A stretch of 64,000 nt of DNA, from assembly GCF_003820355.1 (NCBI RefSeq), contig NZ_RPOK01000001.1, forward strand, positions 956,847 to 1,020,846. Reading direction: 5' to 3'. The stretch is from Paralteromonas sediminis. Its GTDB lineage: Bacteria; Pseudomonadota; Gammaproteobacteria; Enterobacterales; Alteromonadaceae. Of this stretch, positions 44,531 through 53,984 are shown one piece after another. Each line of letters opens with the position of its first letter. Position 1 is the stretch's first letter. The position numbers and the translations under genes are program-made. A model generated the notes under the pieces. That model saw nothing but the letters and a program-made list of their open reading frames with translations. It had not been told where the DNA came from and did not search any database.

Positions 44531-46059
44531 TGTCGTTTTATGAGTTACATCCAGGGCAAGTTAGCCTGCAAGACATGAGAAGCTTCTTTCATCAACATAC
44601 GCCTGTTAAACTATCTACAGATGCGAGAAAAGCGATTGATAAGTCGGCAAAAACCGTGTCTCAGGTGATTGAAGATGATCGTGTGGTCTATGGCATCAAT
44701 ACGGGTTTTGGTCTGCTTGCAAATACCAGAATAAAACCTGAAGAGCTTGAATTGCTCCAACGTTCTATCGTTTTATCACATGCCGCGGGTATAGGTCGGT
44801 TGATGGATGACAGTGTTGTTCGTGTGATCATGCTACTTAAAATAAACTCTCTGTCTCGCGGCTATTCAGGCATCCGCTTACAAGTTATCGATAATCTACT
44901 TGCGCTGTTCAATGCCCAGGTTTATCCCTGTATACCGAGTAAAGGATCTGTAGGGGCATCGGGTGATCTGGCACCGTTGTCACACTTAGCTATGCCGCTC
45001 ATGGGCGAAGGCGATGTGCGTTACAAGGGCGATATAATTTCAGCCAAAGACGGATTGCGCATTGCGGGTATCGAGGAAATAGATTTTGCACCTAAAGAAG
45101 GGTTGGCCCTGCTAAATGGAACGCAAGCTTCTACCGCCTTAGCATTGGCAGGCCTGTTTAAAGCTGAAAATCTTTACCTTGCGGCGTCCGTGGCTGGTGC
45201 CATGAGTGTTGAAGCCGCCAGAGGAAGCCGTACGCCTTTTGACGCAAGGATCCACCAGGTAAGAGGGCACCAAGGTCAAATTGATGCGGCGGCACTGTAT
45301 CGTCATTTATTGGCTAACGACAGTGAAATAGGTTTATCCCACTCTGCCTGTGACAAGGTCCAAGACCCTTATTCATTGCGCTGTCAGCCCCAGGTCATGG
45401 GAGCGTGTTTGACCCAAATTCGCCATGCAGCAGAGGTTTTGCATGTGGAGGCGAATGGTGTAACTGACAACCCGCTGGTGTTTGGCGAAGACGATGAAAT
45501 ATTGTCAGGCGGAAACTTTCATGCCGAACCGGTTGCCATGGCTGCAGATAATCTCGCCATTGCCATTGCTGAAATTGGTGCATTATCAGAGCGTAGAATT
45601 GCGCTGTTAATCGATACTAATTTGAGTGGATTACCACCATTTTTGGTAGACAATGGCGGCGTGAATTCAGGTTTTATGCTGGCACAGGTGACTGCAGCGG
45701 CGCTGGCTTCTGAAAATAAAACCTTGGCACACCCAGCCTCGGTGGACAGTCTGCCCACCTCGGCAAATCAGGAAGATCATGTTTCCATGGCGACCTTTGC
45801 CGCTCGACGTCTCAGTGATATGTGTGAAAACTCAACGCATATTGTTGCTGTAGAATTATTGGCCGCAGCGCAGGGACTTGATTTTTCTATGCCGTTAACG
45901 TCGAGCCCAGCCATTGAAGAGGCCAGAAAGATCGTACGAGAGCAGGTAGCGTTTTATGCCCACGACAGGTATTTTTCCCCGGACATAAAACAAGCTGCAC
46001 AGATAATTGAATGTGGTGAATTCAATAGTATGCTTAAAGGATACCTTCCTAGTGTCTAG
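44530..46059 (+). CDS. hutH: Histidine ammonia-lyase
   Basis: The 509-residue enzyme deaminates L-histidine to urocanate. The MIO prosthetic group forms from Ala143-Ser144-Gly145 in [31 protein letters not shown] and NGTQAS are further active-site segments, and the Tyr/Gln region [14 protein letters not shown] is conserved. Translation begins at GTG overlapping the hutU stop by one base, implying coupling. Length is typical. Confidence 0.97.
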   Translation: MSFYELHPGQVSLQDMRSFFHQHTPVKLSTDARKAIDKSAKTVSQVIEDDRVVYGINTGFGLLANTRIKPEELELLQRSIVLSHAAGIGRLMDDSVVRVIMLLKINSLSRGYSGIRLQVIDNLLALFNAQVYPCIPSKGSVGASGDLAPLSHLAMPLMGEGDVRYKGDIISAKDGLRIAGIEEIDFAPKEGLALLNGTQASTALALAGLFKAENLYLAASVAGAMSVEAARGSRTPFDARIHQVRGHQGQIDAAALYRHLLANDSEIGLSHSACDKVQDPYSLRCQPQVMGACLTQIRHAAEVLHVEANGVTDNPLVFGEDDEILSGGNFHAEPVAMAADNLAIAIAEIGALSERRIALLIDTNLSGLPPFLVDNGGVNSGFMLAQVTAAALASENKTLAHPASVDSLPTSANQEDHVSMATFAARRLSDMCENSTHIVAVELLAAAQGLDFSMPLTSSPAIEEARKIVREQVAFYAHDRYFSPDIKQAAQIIECGEFNSMLKGYLPSV

Positions 46060-47107
46060 GCCCGATAAACAGCTGGATTATTTAACACCTGAATTTTTAC
46101 GACCTTTGCAGTGCGAACGGGCTGGCGAAGATCACGTTGCTGATGTCATTCGCGTCGCCTCTGCTAACCTGTCTCTAGAAGACAATCTCAAACAGGCTTA
46201 CGCCGACGGCGTTAACTACATACTGCTTGGCGTGCCAGAAGATATTGGCCCGCGGGCTAATGTTGGTCAAGGTGGCGCGATGCAAGGGTGGCCACTGTTT
46301 CTGCAAACTTGCTTGCGCCGTCAGGCTAACCAGTTTTTTGACTGGCGTCAGTGTATGGTGCTAGGCGCGCTTGATTTAAGTGACCTGCAAGAGGCGGCCC
46401 AAGGTGCAAGCATCGAGCAGTACCGACAGCTATGTGAACGCGTGGATGAACGTGTTTCTGCCATTGTGAAACGCGTCTTTGAACTTGGTATGGAAGCCCT
46501 TGTTATTGGCGGTGGCCACAACAATGCCTATCCCCTAATTGGCGCGCTCAGTGAGGTATCAGATGGCCAGGTGGCTTGTTGCAATTTAGATCCTCACGCA
46601 GACATGCGGGCACTTGAAGGGCGCCATTCAGGTAATCCCTTCTCCTATGCGTATCAACATGGCTATTTGGGTTACTATCATGTAATGGGCTTACATGAGC
46701 AGAAAAACAATCAGGCTACCCTGGATTTACTAACACAGTCTGTAGGTGGTTTCACCAGTTATCAGTCACTGTTTGTCGAAAAGCTTACTTCGTTTGAGCG
46801 GGCAGTACAAGATGTCAAACAAGAGATGGCTGAGAAAGGAATGCCAGTCGGCATCGAACTGGATGTTGACACCATCAAATACACACCGGCTAGCGCATAC
46901 AGTGTAAGTGGATTTACACTTGAGCAGGCCAGCTATTACCTTAACCACATGGCCCAGCTCGCCGGTGTCCGCTATTGCCATATTTGCGAAGGGGCGGTGG
47001 CCGAAATGGATACCCGCGACGCCGTGCATGTCGGACAGACGCTGACGGAACTGGTGTATAGCTTTTTGATTGGACGTGCCCGAAGAAAAGGAGAAAGACA
47101 TGGATAA
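46052..47107 (+). CDS. hutG: Formimidoylglutamase
   Basis: A GTG at 46052, 8 bp inside the hutH end, is the most upstream sensible start (AAGGA about 10 nt upstream) and gives 351 residues. It is an arginase-fold enzyme that hydrolyses formiminoglutamate to glutamate and formamide. Mn ligands are seen in [20 protein letters not shown] (DxHxD) and [10 protein letters not shown] (DxD). The first motif has Asn where GGGHE/D is common, seen in some formimidoylglutamase groups. The overlap with hutH and hutI indicates coupled translation. Confidence 0.9.
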   Translation: MSRPDKQLDYLTPEFLRPLQCERAGEDHVADVIRVASANLSLEDNLKQAYADGVNYILLGVPEDIGPRANVGQGGAMQGWPLFLQTCLRRQANQFFDWRQCMVLGALDLSDLQEAAQGASIEQYRQLCERVDERVSAIVKRVFELGMEALVIGGGHNNAYPLIGALSEVSDGQVACCNLDPHADMRALEGRHSGNPFSYAYQHGYLGYYHVMGLHEQKNNQATLDLLTQSVGGFTSYQSLFVEKLTSFERAVQDVKQEMAEKGMPVGIELDVDTIKYTPASAYSVSGFTLEQASYYLNHMAQLAGVRYCHICEGAVAEMDTRDAVHVGQTLTELVYSFLIGRARRKGERHG

Positions 47108-48299
47108 AGTGTATACGCACGCCACGCTTGCGACGCTGTCAGATACGGTTACTCAGGACTACGGTTTGATATCTGACGCAGCATTGGGTATTGACCAAGG
47201 AAAAATCAGCTGGATAGGGCAAGCGTCAGAGGTAGCGAGCTTGGGGGTGAGTCAGGATTGTATCATTGACGTAGCACACAAACTGATAACGCCGGGGTTG
47301 ATTGACTGTCACACTCATTTGGTGTTTGGGGGCAATCGTGCCAAAGAGTTTGAGATGCGTCTCACAGGCGTATCCTATGAAGATATTGCAAGACAGGGCG
47401 GGGGTATAAACGCCACGGTCAGCGCTACCCGCGCTGCAACAGAAGACCACTTGTTTTTAACTGCCTCTCGTTATCTGAAAACCCTTATTCAAGAGGGGGT
47501 CACCAGTATCGAAATCAAATCAGGTTACGGGCTGGACACTGAAACCGAAAAGAAAATGTTGAGGGTGGCGACCCGTTTGAGAAACACCTTTCCTATAAAT
47601 GTGAAGCGTACATTTTTAGGAGCCCACGCTATTCCTCCGGAATTTAAAAACAACGCCGATGGTTATATTACCTATGTTACAGAACAGACCTTACCTGAAC
47701 TCGTTCGCCATGATTTGGTCGATCATGTAGACATTTTTTGCGAGAATATTGCCTTTGATTTGAACCATGCGGAGCAGCTATTTGAAGCCGCAACGCATTA
47801 TGGCTTGAGTGTAAAAATGCATGCCGGTCAGCTCTCTGATATGTCTGGACCCTCACTGGTAGGAAAGTATCGTGGGTTGTCTGCTGATCACCTTGAATAC
47901 TTGTCAGAGGCCTGCGTGGCAACAATGGCGGAAAAGGGCGTGACAGCGGTGTTGTTACCAGGTGCGTTTTACACATTGCGGGAAACGCAAAAACCACCCA
48001 TTGAACTGTTGCGTAAATACAAGGTTCCCATTGCCATTGCTTCTGACTTTAATCCCGGATCATCTCCTCTATGCTCGTTGAGGATGATGATGAATATGGC
48101 ATGTACCTTATTTCAGCTAACTCCTCAAGAAGCGTTGACGGGAGTAACCCGACATGCAGCATGTGCCTTTGGCAGAAATGACCTAGGTGTGCTAGAAGTG
48201 GGCAAAAAAGCAGACCTGGTGGTGTGGGACGCCACACATCCTGCTGAGCTGAGCTATCAGTTTCGCACGCATCAGGTACTGGAGCGACATTTTGCTTAA
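47100..48299 (+). CDS. hutI: Imidazolonepropionase
   Basis: The 399-residue amidohydrolase opens 4-imidazolone-5-propionate to formiminoglutamate. Metal ligands are in LIDCHTHLVFGGNRAKEFE (HxH), KMHAGQLSD (His) and IASDFNPGS (Asp). GVTSIEIKSGYGLD is the family signature. The ATG at 47100 overlaps the hutG stop (ATGGATAA) and has AAGGAG upstream. Together the four genes make the pathway from histidine to glutamate complete. Confidence 0.96.
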   Translation: MDKVYTHATLATLSDTVTQDYGLISDAALGIDQGKISWIGQASEVASLGVSQDCIIDVAHKLITPGLIDCHTHLVFGGNRAKEFEMRLTGVSYEDIARQGGGINATVSATRAATEDHLFLTASRYLKTLIQEGVTSIEIKSGYGLDTETEKKMLRVATRLRNTFPINVKRTFLGAHAIPPEFKNNADGYITYVTEQTLPELVRHDLVDHVDIFCENIAFDLNHAEQLFEAATHYGLSVKMHAGQLSDMSGPSLVGKYRGLSADHLEYLSEACVATMAEKGVTAVLLPGAFYTLRETQKPPIELLRKYKVPIAIASDFNPGSSPLCSLRMMMNMACTLFQLTPQEALTGVTRHAACAFGRNDLGVLEVGKKADLVVWDATHPAELSYQFRTHQVLERHFA

Positions 48300-50329
48300 T
48301 GGTTAGTTTTACCCAGTATCATTTCATTGTGATTGGCCCCACTTGGCATCATTGGGAAGCAGTTTTCGTCTTCTTCAACCATACATTCTATGACTACGGG
48401 GCCATTGTGTTCTAGCATTTGACTGATCACGGGGTCAAACTCTTCTTCTAAGTTGATCCTCAAACCGAGCATGCCATAGGCGTTGGCTAGTGCAACAAAG
48501 TCAGGTAAGGCTTCAGCATAAGACTGTGACCGCCGACCTTCAAAGTGCATGTCTTGCCACTGTCTAACCATGCCCATCCTCTGATTGTTCACTATGAACA
48601 CTTTTACGGGCAAGGAATACTGCGCAAGTGTGGCCAGCTCTTGGATATTCATTTGGATAGATGCCTCACCAGCAATATCGATAACCAGTGCATCAGGGTG
48701 TGCGGTTTGTGCGCCTATCGCTGCCGGTAAGCCGTAGCCCATGGTGCCCAGACCGCCTGAGGTTAGCCAACGCCCGGGGGTGTCAAAACGACAAAATTGT
48801 GCTGCCCACATTTGATGCTGGCCAACTTCTGTACTGATTATTGGGTTATGTGACGCAATCCGTCGCCATAACCTATCGATAGCTTGTTGAGGCTTCATTC
48901 TTCGGGAATTCGGTTTATACGCGAAGCAGTTTTGTGACTGATAGCCTTTAATGGTTTCCCACCAAGTGTCAAGGGGGGGCTGAGAACGTGGCGAGGCGTT
49001 CCAGCTATCAATAAGTTGAGATAATGCCGAGTATGCATCGGCGTGGATACCAATATCAACGCTCACCAATTTTCCAATGGCGCTGTTATCAATATCAATG
49101 TGAATTTTTTTAGAGTTCGGAGAAAACCCCTCAAGATTACCTGTCACTCTGTCATCAAATCGCGCTCCTACATTAAGCATCAAATCACATTCGTGTAGTG
49201 CACGGTTTGCTTCATACGCCCCATGCATGCCAAGCATGCCGATGAAAAGGGGATCGTTTGCTGGAAACGCGCCTAGTCCCATTAGGGTTGACGTGACAGG
49301 AGCCCTCAATAGTCTGGCAAACGTTCGTAGTGCATCGGCTGCCTCATGGCCTGAGTTAATGACCCCACCACCAACATAGATAACTGGTTTTTTGGCCCGC
49401 TTTAGTAGGCTAACAGCCGCTTGAATGTCTTTTACCTGAATGGGCGGCAGAGTGCGGGCGCGTTGCAAAACCGCAGTGGGAATGGGGGCTGCTAACTGTT
49501 CAGTGGCCTGCGCTGATTGTATGTCCTTAGGAATATCAAGCGCAACTGGGCCAGGCCTGCCGGCCTGCGCCATTGAAAAGCAGCTAGACACAGAAGATGC
49601 AACATAGTCTGCATTGGTGAGTAAGCAGTTATGTTTGGTTGCGGCCCGCATTAGTGATACCACATTGGCCTCTTGGAAAGCGTCTGTTCCCAAGAGTGGC
49701 TGAGCCACTTGCCCGGTAAGACACAGTATGGGCACTGAATCCATCAGCGCATCAGTGAGGCCGGTAATGGTGTTGGTAGCGCCTGGTCCAGAAGTGGCAA
49801 GACAAACTCCGACTTTACCCGTCGAGCGGGCATAACCTTCGGCCGCATGCACGGCAGCTTGTTCGTGACGCACGAGCACGTGACGGATGCGTGTTTGTCT
49901 GTGCAGGGCGTCATAAAGAGGTAAAACAGCGCCGCCCGGATAGCCAAATACGGTATCTACACCCAGATCCGCAAGGGTTGCCAGTATGACATCAGCGTTT
50001 GTTTTTTCCTCCTGATTTGCCTGCATACCTGTTGGTTGTTGCAACATTTTCTGACTGGCATAGTGGGCGCGATGACTAACATCCAGCACTGCGGGCAGCG
50101 CTTTTATGCGTTTTAGCAGCCGATCAAACTGCGCGTACGTGATGCCGGCAATATCACTGTGCATATGGAGCTCAGATTGGTTTTTCCTGCTCAAGCTGAC
50201 ATGGTCGGGTAATACACCCAATGCTGAATAAGCATCAAGGATCCTCAGTGGGGTATTGCTGTCATTCAGCAAGATGATGGACAAGGTAAAGGTGGTCTCT
50301 GATCTGGCTGGTACAGGGGTATCAAGCAT
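48296..50329 (-). CDS. ilvB: Acetolactate synthase large subunit with N-terminal ACT-like domain
   Basis: An ATG at 50329 (677 residues) is preferred over TTG at 50350. Residues about 10-95 look like an IlvM-type ACT regulatory domain (TTFTLSIILLNDSNTPLRIL, then ITYAQFDRLLKRIKALPAVL and DVSHRAHYA). The ThDP enzyme follows from about 112: catalytic Glu in LVRHEQAAVHAAEGYA, LATSGPGATN, and the C-terminal ThDP site AGEASIQMNIQEL...NNQRMGMVRQWQ. The latter reads GEA rather than GDG, like many alphaproteobacterial enzymes by my recollection. It makes acetolactate for valine/leucine or acetohydroxybutyrate for isoleucine. It overlaps hutI's end by 4 bp and no separate small subunit is nearby. Confidence 0.86.
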   Translation of the reverse strand: MLDTPVPARSETTFTLSIILLNDSNTPLRILDAYSALGVLPDHVSLSRKNQSELHMHSDIAGITYAQFDRLLKRIKALPAVLDVSHRAHYASQKMLQQPTGMQANQEEKTNADVILATLADLGVDTVFGYPGGAVLPLYDALHRQTRIRHVLVRHEQAAVHAAEGYARSTGKVGVCLATSGPGATNTITGLTDALMDSVPILCLTGQVAQPLLGTDAFQEANVVSLMRAATKHNCLLTNADYVASSVSSCFSMAQAGRPGPVALDIPKDIQSAQATEQLAAPIPTAVLQRARTLPPIQVKDIQAAVSLLKRAKKPVIYVGGGVINSGHEAADALRTFARLLRAPVTSTLMGLGAFPANDPLFIGMLGMHGAYEANRALHECDLMLNVGARFDDRVTGNLEGFSPNSKKIHIDIDNSAIGKLVSVDIGIHADAYSALSQLIDSWNASPRSQPPLDTWWETIKGYQSQNCFAYKPNSRRMKPQQAIDRLWRRIASHNPIISTEVGQHQMWAAQFCRFDTPGRWLTSGGLGTMGYGLPAAIGAQTAHPDALVIDIAGEASIQMNIQELATLAQYSLPVKVFIVNNQRMGMVRQWQDMHFEGRRSQSYAEALPDFVALANAYGMLGLRINLEEEFDPVISQMLEHNGPVVIECMVEEDENCFPMMPSGANHNEMILGKTNH

Positions 50330-50460
50330 AAATAGTGCTCGCTCACTCAATGGTTAGCATTATTTTATCGTTTTAATCCCCTGTAAATTATTTCTATTTG
50401 CGTTGTTTCGGGTTTAAGTTGCATAATTTATTTTTTATATGGCGAAGTTTAGTGAAAAAT

Positions 50461-50919
50461 ATGCTTGATAATTTTGATCGTAAAATTTTGACTGCGTTAC
50501 AGACTGATGCTGGTCGAAGTACAGCTGACATAGCTGCCGAAGTTGGCTTGTCACAGGCGCCATGTTGGCGACGAATACAGCGGATGGAGCAGGCCGGTAT
50601 TATTAAACGCAGAGTAGCCGTGCTTGACGGTGAAAAGGTTGGCTACGGGACTATTGTATTTGCACATGTTAAATTGTCAGCACATGGTCGTGCGCATCTC
50701 GACGAGTTTGCCGAGTCTGTTCAACGTATTAAGCAGGTATTGGAGTGTTATTGTTTGATGGGCGATCAGGATTTTTTCTTAAAAGTAGCGGTAAAAGATA
50801 TTTATGATTATGAAAAGCTGTTTTTTGAAAAGATTTCGCAAATAAAAGGGGTTGCAGAAGTAAAAAGCACTATGGCACTGTCCAGAATTAAAGATACCAA
50901 TATTTTACCTATTGTATAG
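50461..50919 (+). CDS. Lrp/AsnC-family transcriptional regulator
   Basis: The 152-residue protein has the N-terminal Lrp helix-turn-helix (LDNFDRKILTALQTDAGRST, ADIAAEVGLSQAPCWRRIQR) and a C-terminal RAM/AsnC_trans_reg ligand domain (LECYCLMGDQDFFLKVAVKD). The gene is divergent from the ACT-AHAS gene, so control of that gene by a branched-chain amino acid is a natural guess. The first ATG with a complete domain is at 50461; a GTG at 50452 is also possible. Confidence 0.9.
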   Translation: MLDNFDRKILTALQTDAGRSTADIAAEVGLSQAPCWRRIQRMEQAGIIKRRVAVLDGEKVGYGTIVFAHVKLSAHGRAHLDEFAESVQRIKQVLECYCLMGDQDFFLKVAVKDIYDYEKLFFEKISQIKGVAEVKSTMALSRIKDTNILPIV

Positions 50920-50945
50920 AGATTCAAACAGGGAGTAAGTTAACG

Positions 50946-51896
50946 TTGCTGGTTGATAAAAGTGCGCCAACGCTCGTCGCTGTTGGCGAATGTATGGCTG
51001 AGCTAAGTTTTATTGCAGAGAACAATTTGTCATTGTCATTTGCCGGAGACACCTATAATGCACTTGTCTATGCAAAGCGCTGTTGTAGTGAATTGAATGC
51101 AGTTTTTTTTACCGGTATAGGGCAGGATGCATTATCGCAGAGAATGCAACAACACTGGAAAGATGAGGGTGTTGACGGCACTAGCGCGGTTCAGATAAGC
51201 CAGCATAACGCTGGTATTTACCTTATTCAGAATGATCAATCGGGTGAAAGGTACTTTGATTATTGGCGAGAGAACTCTGCGGCAAGGCACATGTTCACTA
51301 ATCCAAATATTGTATTTCCTAACGCCAATATGGTGATTTTTAGTGGCATATCGATGGGGATACTTCCCGATGACGATAAGGCACGATTGTTGTGTACGCT
51401 TGAGGAAAAGCAACAGCAAGGTGCACAAATTGTCTTTGATCCTAACTATCGTGCAGCGATGTGGAATGGGCTTAAAGAGGCTCAGTATTGGATGAATAAA
51501 GCGTATGAGCTGTGCGATCTGGCCTTGCCGGGTATCGATGACCACCTGGCTATTTTTAATCATTCAACCGTAGACGACATCGTTAACTATTTAGGCGAGA
51601 AAGGGGTTGAAGAAGCGGTTATCAAAGCAGGTAAACAAGGCGTTTATGGTGTATTTAACGGCACGTTGGCATGCCATAGTGAATTTAAGCCTGCCCCCAT
51701 ACAAGTAGACAGCACGGCTGCGGGTGACGCCTTTGCTGGAGGGTATTTATCAGCCCGCTTGTGCAACCAGTCGCAGGCTGAATCTATTGAGCAAGCTGAA
51801 GACGTGGCCAGACTGGTCGTGCAACACAAAGGTGCTATTATCGCTAAGTCAGTATTTGAACACTACAACTCCACAGTTACCCACACTAATCTGTGA
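50946..51896 (+). CDS. kdgK: PfkB-family sugar kinase, probably KDG kinase
   Basis: The 316-residue ribokinase-fold enzyme starts at TTG with GGGAG about 10 nt upstream. Motifs are AVGECMAELSF at the N-terminus, FAGDTYNALVYAKR (substrate lid) and the PfkB signature DSTAAGDAFAGGYLSARL with catalytic Asp. The GECMxEL start and GDTYNxAVY-like segment are typical of 2-dehydro-3-deoxygluconate kinases, which make KDPG for the Entner-Doudoroff route. No edd/eda gene is near. It follows the Lrp gene by 26 bp. Confidence 0.82.
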   Translation: MLVDKSAPTLVAVGECMAELSFIAENNLSLSFAGDTYNALVYAKRCCSELNAVFFTGIGQDALSQRMQQHWKDEGVDGTSAVQISQHNAGIYLIQNDQSGERYFDYWRENSAARHMFTNPNIVFPNANMVIFSGISMGILPDDDKARLLCTLEEKQQQGAQIVFDPNYRAAMWNGLKEAQYWMNKAYELCDLALPGIDDHLAIFNHSTVDDIVNYLGEKGVEEAVIKAGKQGVYGVFNGTLACHSEFKPAPIQVDSTAAGDAFAGGYLSARLCNQSQAESIEQAEDVARLVVQHKGAIIAKSVFEHYNSTVTHTNL

Positions 51897-53257
51897 TCAG
51901 ATGACACTTCTTTATCTGCGCCACGCTTGCCTATTCGTTTATCATTGAAAAGTAGCCTGCCTGGCGCATGTTCAGCCGCCCAATATACACCTGAATCTAT
52001 GACCTTTAAATTCGCAGAAGGAACAGCATAGTCAACTCGGCTGCCAAAAGTCGCTGTGCGAATTTGAGGGTGAGGGTGTTGACGACGGTTTGGTTCTTCG
52101 AGCGCGCCTAGTGAGGTGGGAATAAAAGCGCCGTTCAGTTGTGCAACGTCCTTATGCACACGTTCATGTGCCATAAGCTGTTGTATGCCATTAAAGCGCG
52201 GATCTGTTGTTGTCCCCCAGGTTATATCAGCATTTAGGTCACCCATAATGACAAAACTTTCACCGTTAAATGCCTCTGATTTTCCAGCATCATCATAAAT
52301 GCCTTGATGCCCATTGAGATAGTGGTACCAAAAAAGGTTTTCAGCACTATTTCTGTATTTATTATTATCGGTAACAGTATCAAACGCCGGTGGTGTTGGA
52401 TGCGATAACAGGGCATTGACGGTAACAGTGCCATTAGGTGTCGGGATTCTGATAGGAGCATCGACGTGATTTTTAGAGGATAAACGCAGCGTCTGCCATT
52501 GTTGCTCTGAGAACCAGGTATCGCCGCATTTCATACCTTCGGGAATAGGACTCTTTCCATCACACAGTACAATCTTTGGGTTTACAGCATCGGGTAGGTC
52601 TTTGCGTTTGAAGGTTTGAAAAGTGCGGGTATTTTCGCTGTCAATTTCGAACTTAGAAAGCAGGGCAAAGGCGTAATGTCCATGATAAAAGCCAAAGCCA
52701 TAAGCATCGTTAGGGTCGTTTTTGGAATAGCCGTTATTGTTGAGGTCAATGCCGGCATTTAGCCCTGTATTGGTGGCATAGTTTTCAATGTAAGGGTAGG
52801 TAATGGGTTCAAGCCACTCGCCCCCGTCAACGCTGTTCAGGCTTTGAGATACAGCAAGATAATTTCGTAGAAAACCAACCAATGCCTGATTATTTTTACC
52901 TTCACCATCGTTATTAAACTCATTGAGTAGCAACACGTCTGGCCTGACTTTTTGGATAATTGCAGCTACGTTTCTGATTTGTATCACTCGCTCTGCCAAC
53001 GAACGCTGATCGCTGCTCAGTGTATTTTCATGCCATTGCTTAATGAAGTGGTTTTGTCTGGCTACAGGCATATTCATAAACCTAACCCACTGGTCAAAAT
53101 GTTCACTGGGGTCACCATCATGGGCAAACGACACATTGAACGAGGCGAATTTCACTTGGCGATCATCTGATATCTGCTTTTCAATCACTGATGTGCAACT
53201 TGCTAATGAAGATAAAGCCATCAGGGTGGCGATTAGGTTTTTTTTAATGGTATTCAT
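51863..53257 (-). CDS. Endonuclease/exonuclease/phosphatase-family lipoprotein
   Basis: The ATG at 53257 begins a lipoprotein signal (LIATLMALSSLASC). The 464-residue product has the EEP fold: VKFASFNVSFAH, RPDVLLLNEFNNDGEGKN (catalytic Glu), VIMGDLNADITWG (D-x-N), and DYAVPSANL...SSDHRLVWVTV (terminal SDH). It resembles secreted phosphatase/nuclease proteins used for phosphate scavenging; the substrate is unknown. Its 3' end overlaps the convergent kinase gene by 34 bp. Confidence 0.87.
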   Translation of the reverse strand: MNTIKKNLIATLMALSSLASCTSVIEKQISDDRQVKFASFNVSFAHDGDPSEHFDQWVRFMNMPVARQNHFIKQWHENTLSSDQRSLAERVIQIRNVAAIIQKVRPDVLLLNEFNNDGEGKNNQALVGFLRNYLAVSQSLNSVDGGEWLEPITYPYIENYATNTGLNAGIDLNNNGYSKNDPNDAYGFGFYHGHYAFALLSKFEIDSENTRTFQTFKRKDLPDAVNPKIVLCDGKSPIPEGMKCGDTWFSEQQWQTLRLSSKNHVDAPIRIPTPNGTVTVNALLSHPTPPAFDTVTDNNKYRNSAENLFWYHYLNGHQGIYDDAGKSEAFNGESFVIMGDLNADITWGTTTDPRFNGIQQLMAHERVHKDVAQLNGAFIPTSLGALEEPNRRQHPHPQIRTATFGSRVDYAVPSANLKVIDSGVYWAAEHAPGRLLFNDKRIGKRGADKEVSSDHRLVWVTVEL

Positions 53258-53322
53258 TGTGTTATCCAAAATGTATAGCCTAAGCAGTATGCCGTGCAAA
53301 TACGTTTGCAACAAATGCTTTG

Positions 53323-53904
53323 CTAAAGGGCATGATATTGACGCAGTTGCTCCGGCGTATCCACATCATAAACGGCGTGCTCTATGGAAACCTTTCGCAC
53401 GGTATTATCATGAGCGTTAATGACTGATTTTGCGCCGCAATCACCTTCAAGCGATAACAGCTCCCTAAAGTAGTCTTCTGGAAACAAAGCGGGAATGCCA
53501 ACACTTTTCGCATAACTGGAACATATAATGCGGTTGGGATGAGTGTGGGCTTCATCCAGTAATCGGTTGAGTGCATCAGGGCTGATCAGTATCTGGTCGG
53601 CGGCAAGAAATAAAATAGCATTGCAGCGTGTTGACAGGTGTCTGACCGCCAGACTAATAGAGCTGGCGAGACCTTTTCGCCACTCGGCATTATAAATAAC
53701 GTGAGTCTGATTGAAATTAATATGCTGGCAGATTTCATTGCGATGAGCGCCCAGCACGACACTGACCCCAGCTCTGTTTACCGATAACGCTGTGTTTATG
53801 CAGGCTTGTAATAAGGGAGTGTTCTGCCAGGTGGCCAATTGCTTGGGGCTGCCAAATCGGCTGGCTGCGCCTGCGGCCAAAATTACGATCTGTACGTTCT
53901 TCAT
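53323..53904 (-). CDS. mocA: MocA-like molybdopterin nucleotidyltransferase
   Basis: The 193-residue protein begins with the nucleotide-binding loop IVILAAGAASRFGSPKQL and has LFLAADQILISPDALN and GIPALFPEDYFRELLSL, as in MocA/MobA-family enzymes. The late GDCGAKSVI and DVDTPEQL fit CTP:molybdopterin cytidylyltransferase. It is divergent from xdhC, and both proteins serve molybdenum hydroxylase maturation, which supports the call. The hydroxylase structural genes are not in the window. Confidence 0.85.
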   Translation of the reverse strand: MKNVQIVILAAGAASRFGSPKQLATWQNTPLLQACINTALSVNRAGVSVVLGAHRNEICQHINFNQTHVIYNAEWRKGLASSISLAVRHLSTRCNAILFLAADQILISPDALNRLLDEAHTHPNRIICSSYAKSVGIPALFPEDYFRELLSLEGDCGAKSVINAHDNTVRKVSIEHAVYDVDTPEQLRQYHAL

Positions 53905-53984
53905 CCGTCGGGTTTGGGTAGACGCCTATATTGCTAAGGTGCCATACTTTTGCAGCAAGTTAAATCTCAAGGTAGTCATTAAGT

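Noticed and set aside
48296-50329. Loss of function in acetolactate synthase because of GEA in place of GDG
   Set aside because: As far as I recall, GEA or GDA at this site is normal in alphaproteobacterial-type enzymes; Glu can ligate the Mg ion.
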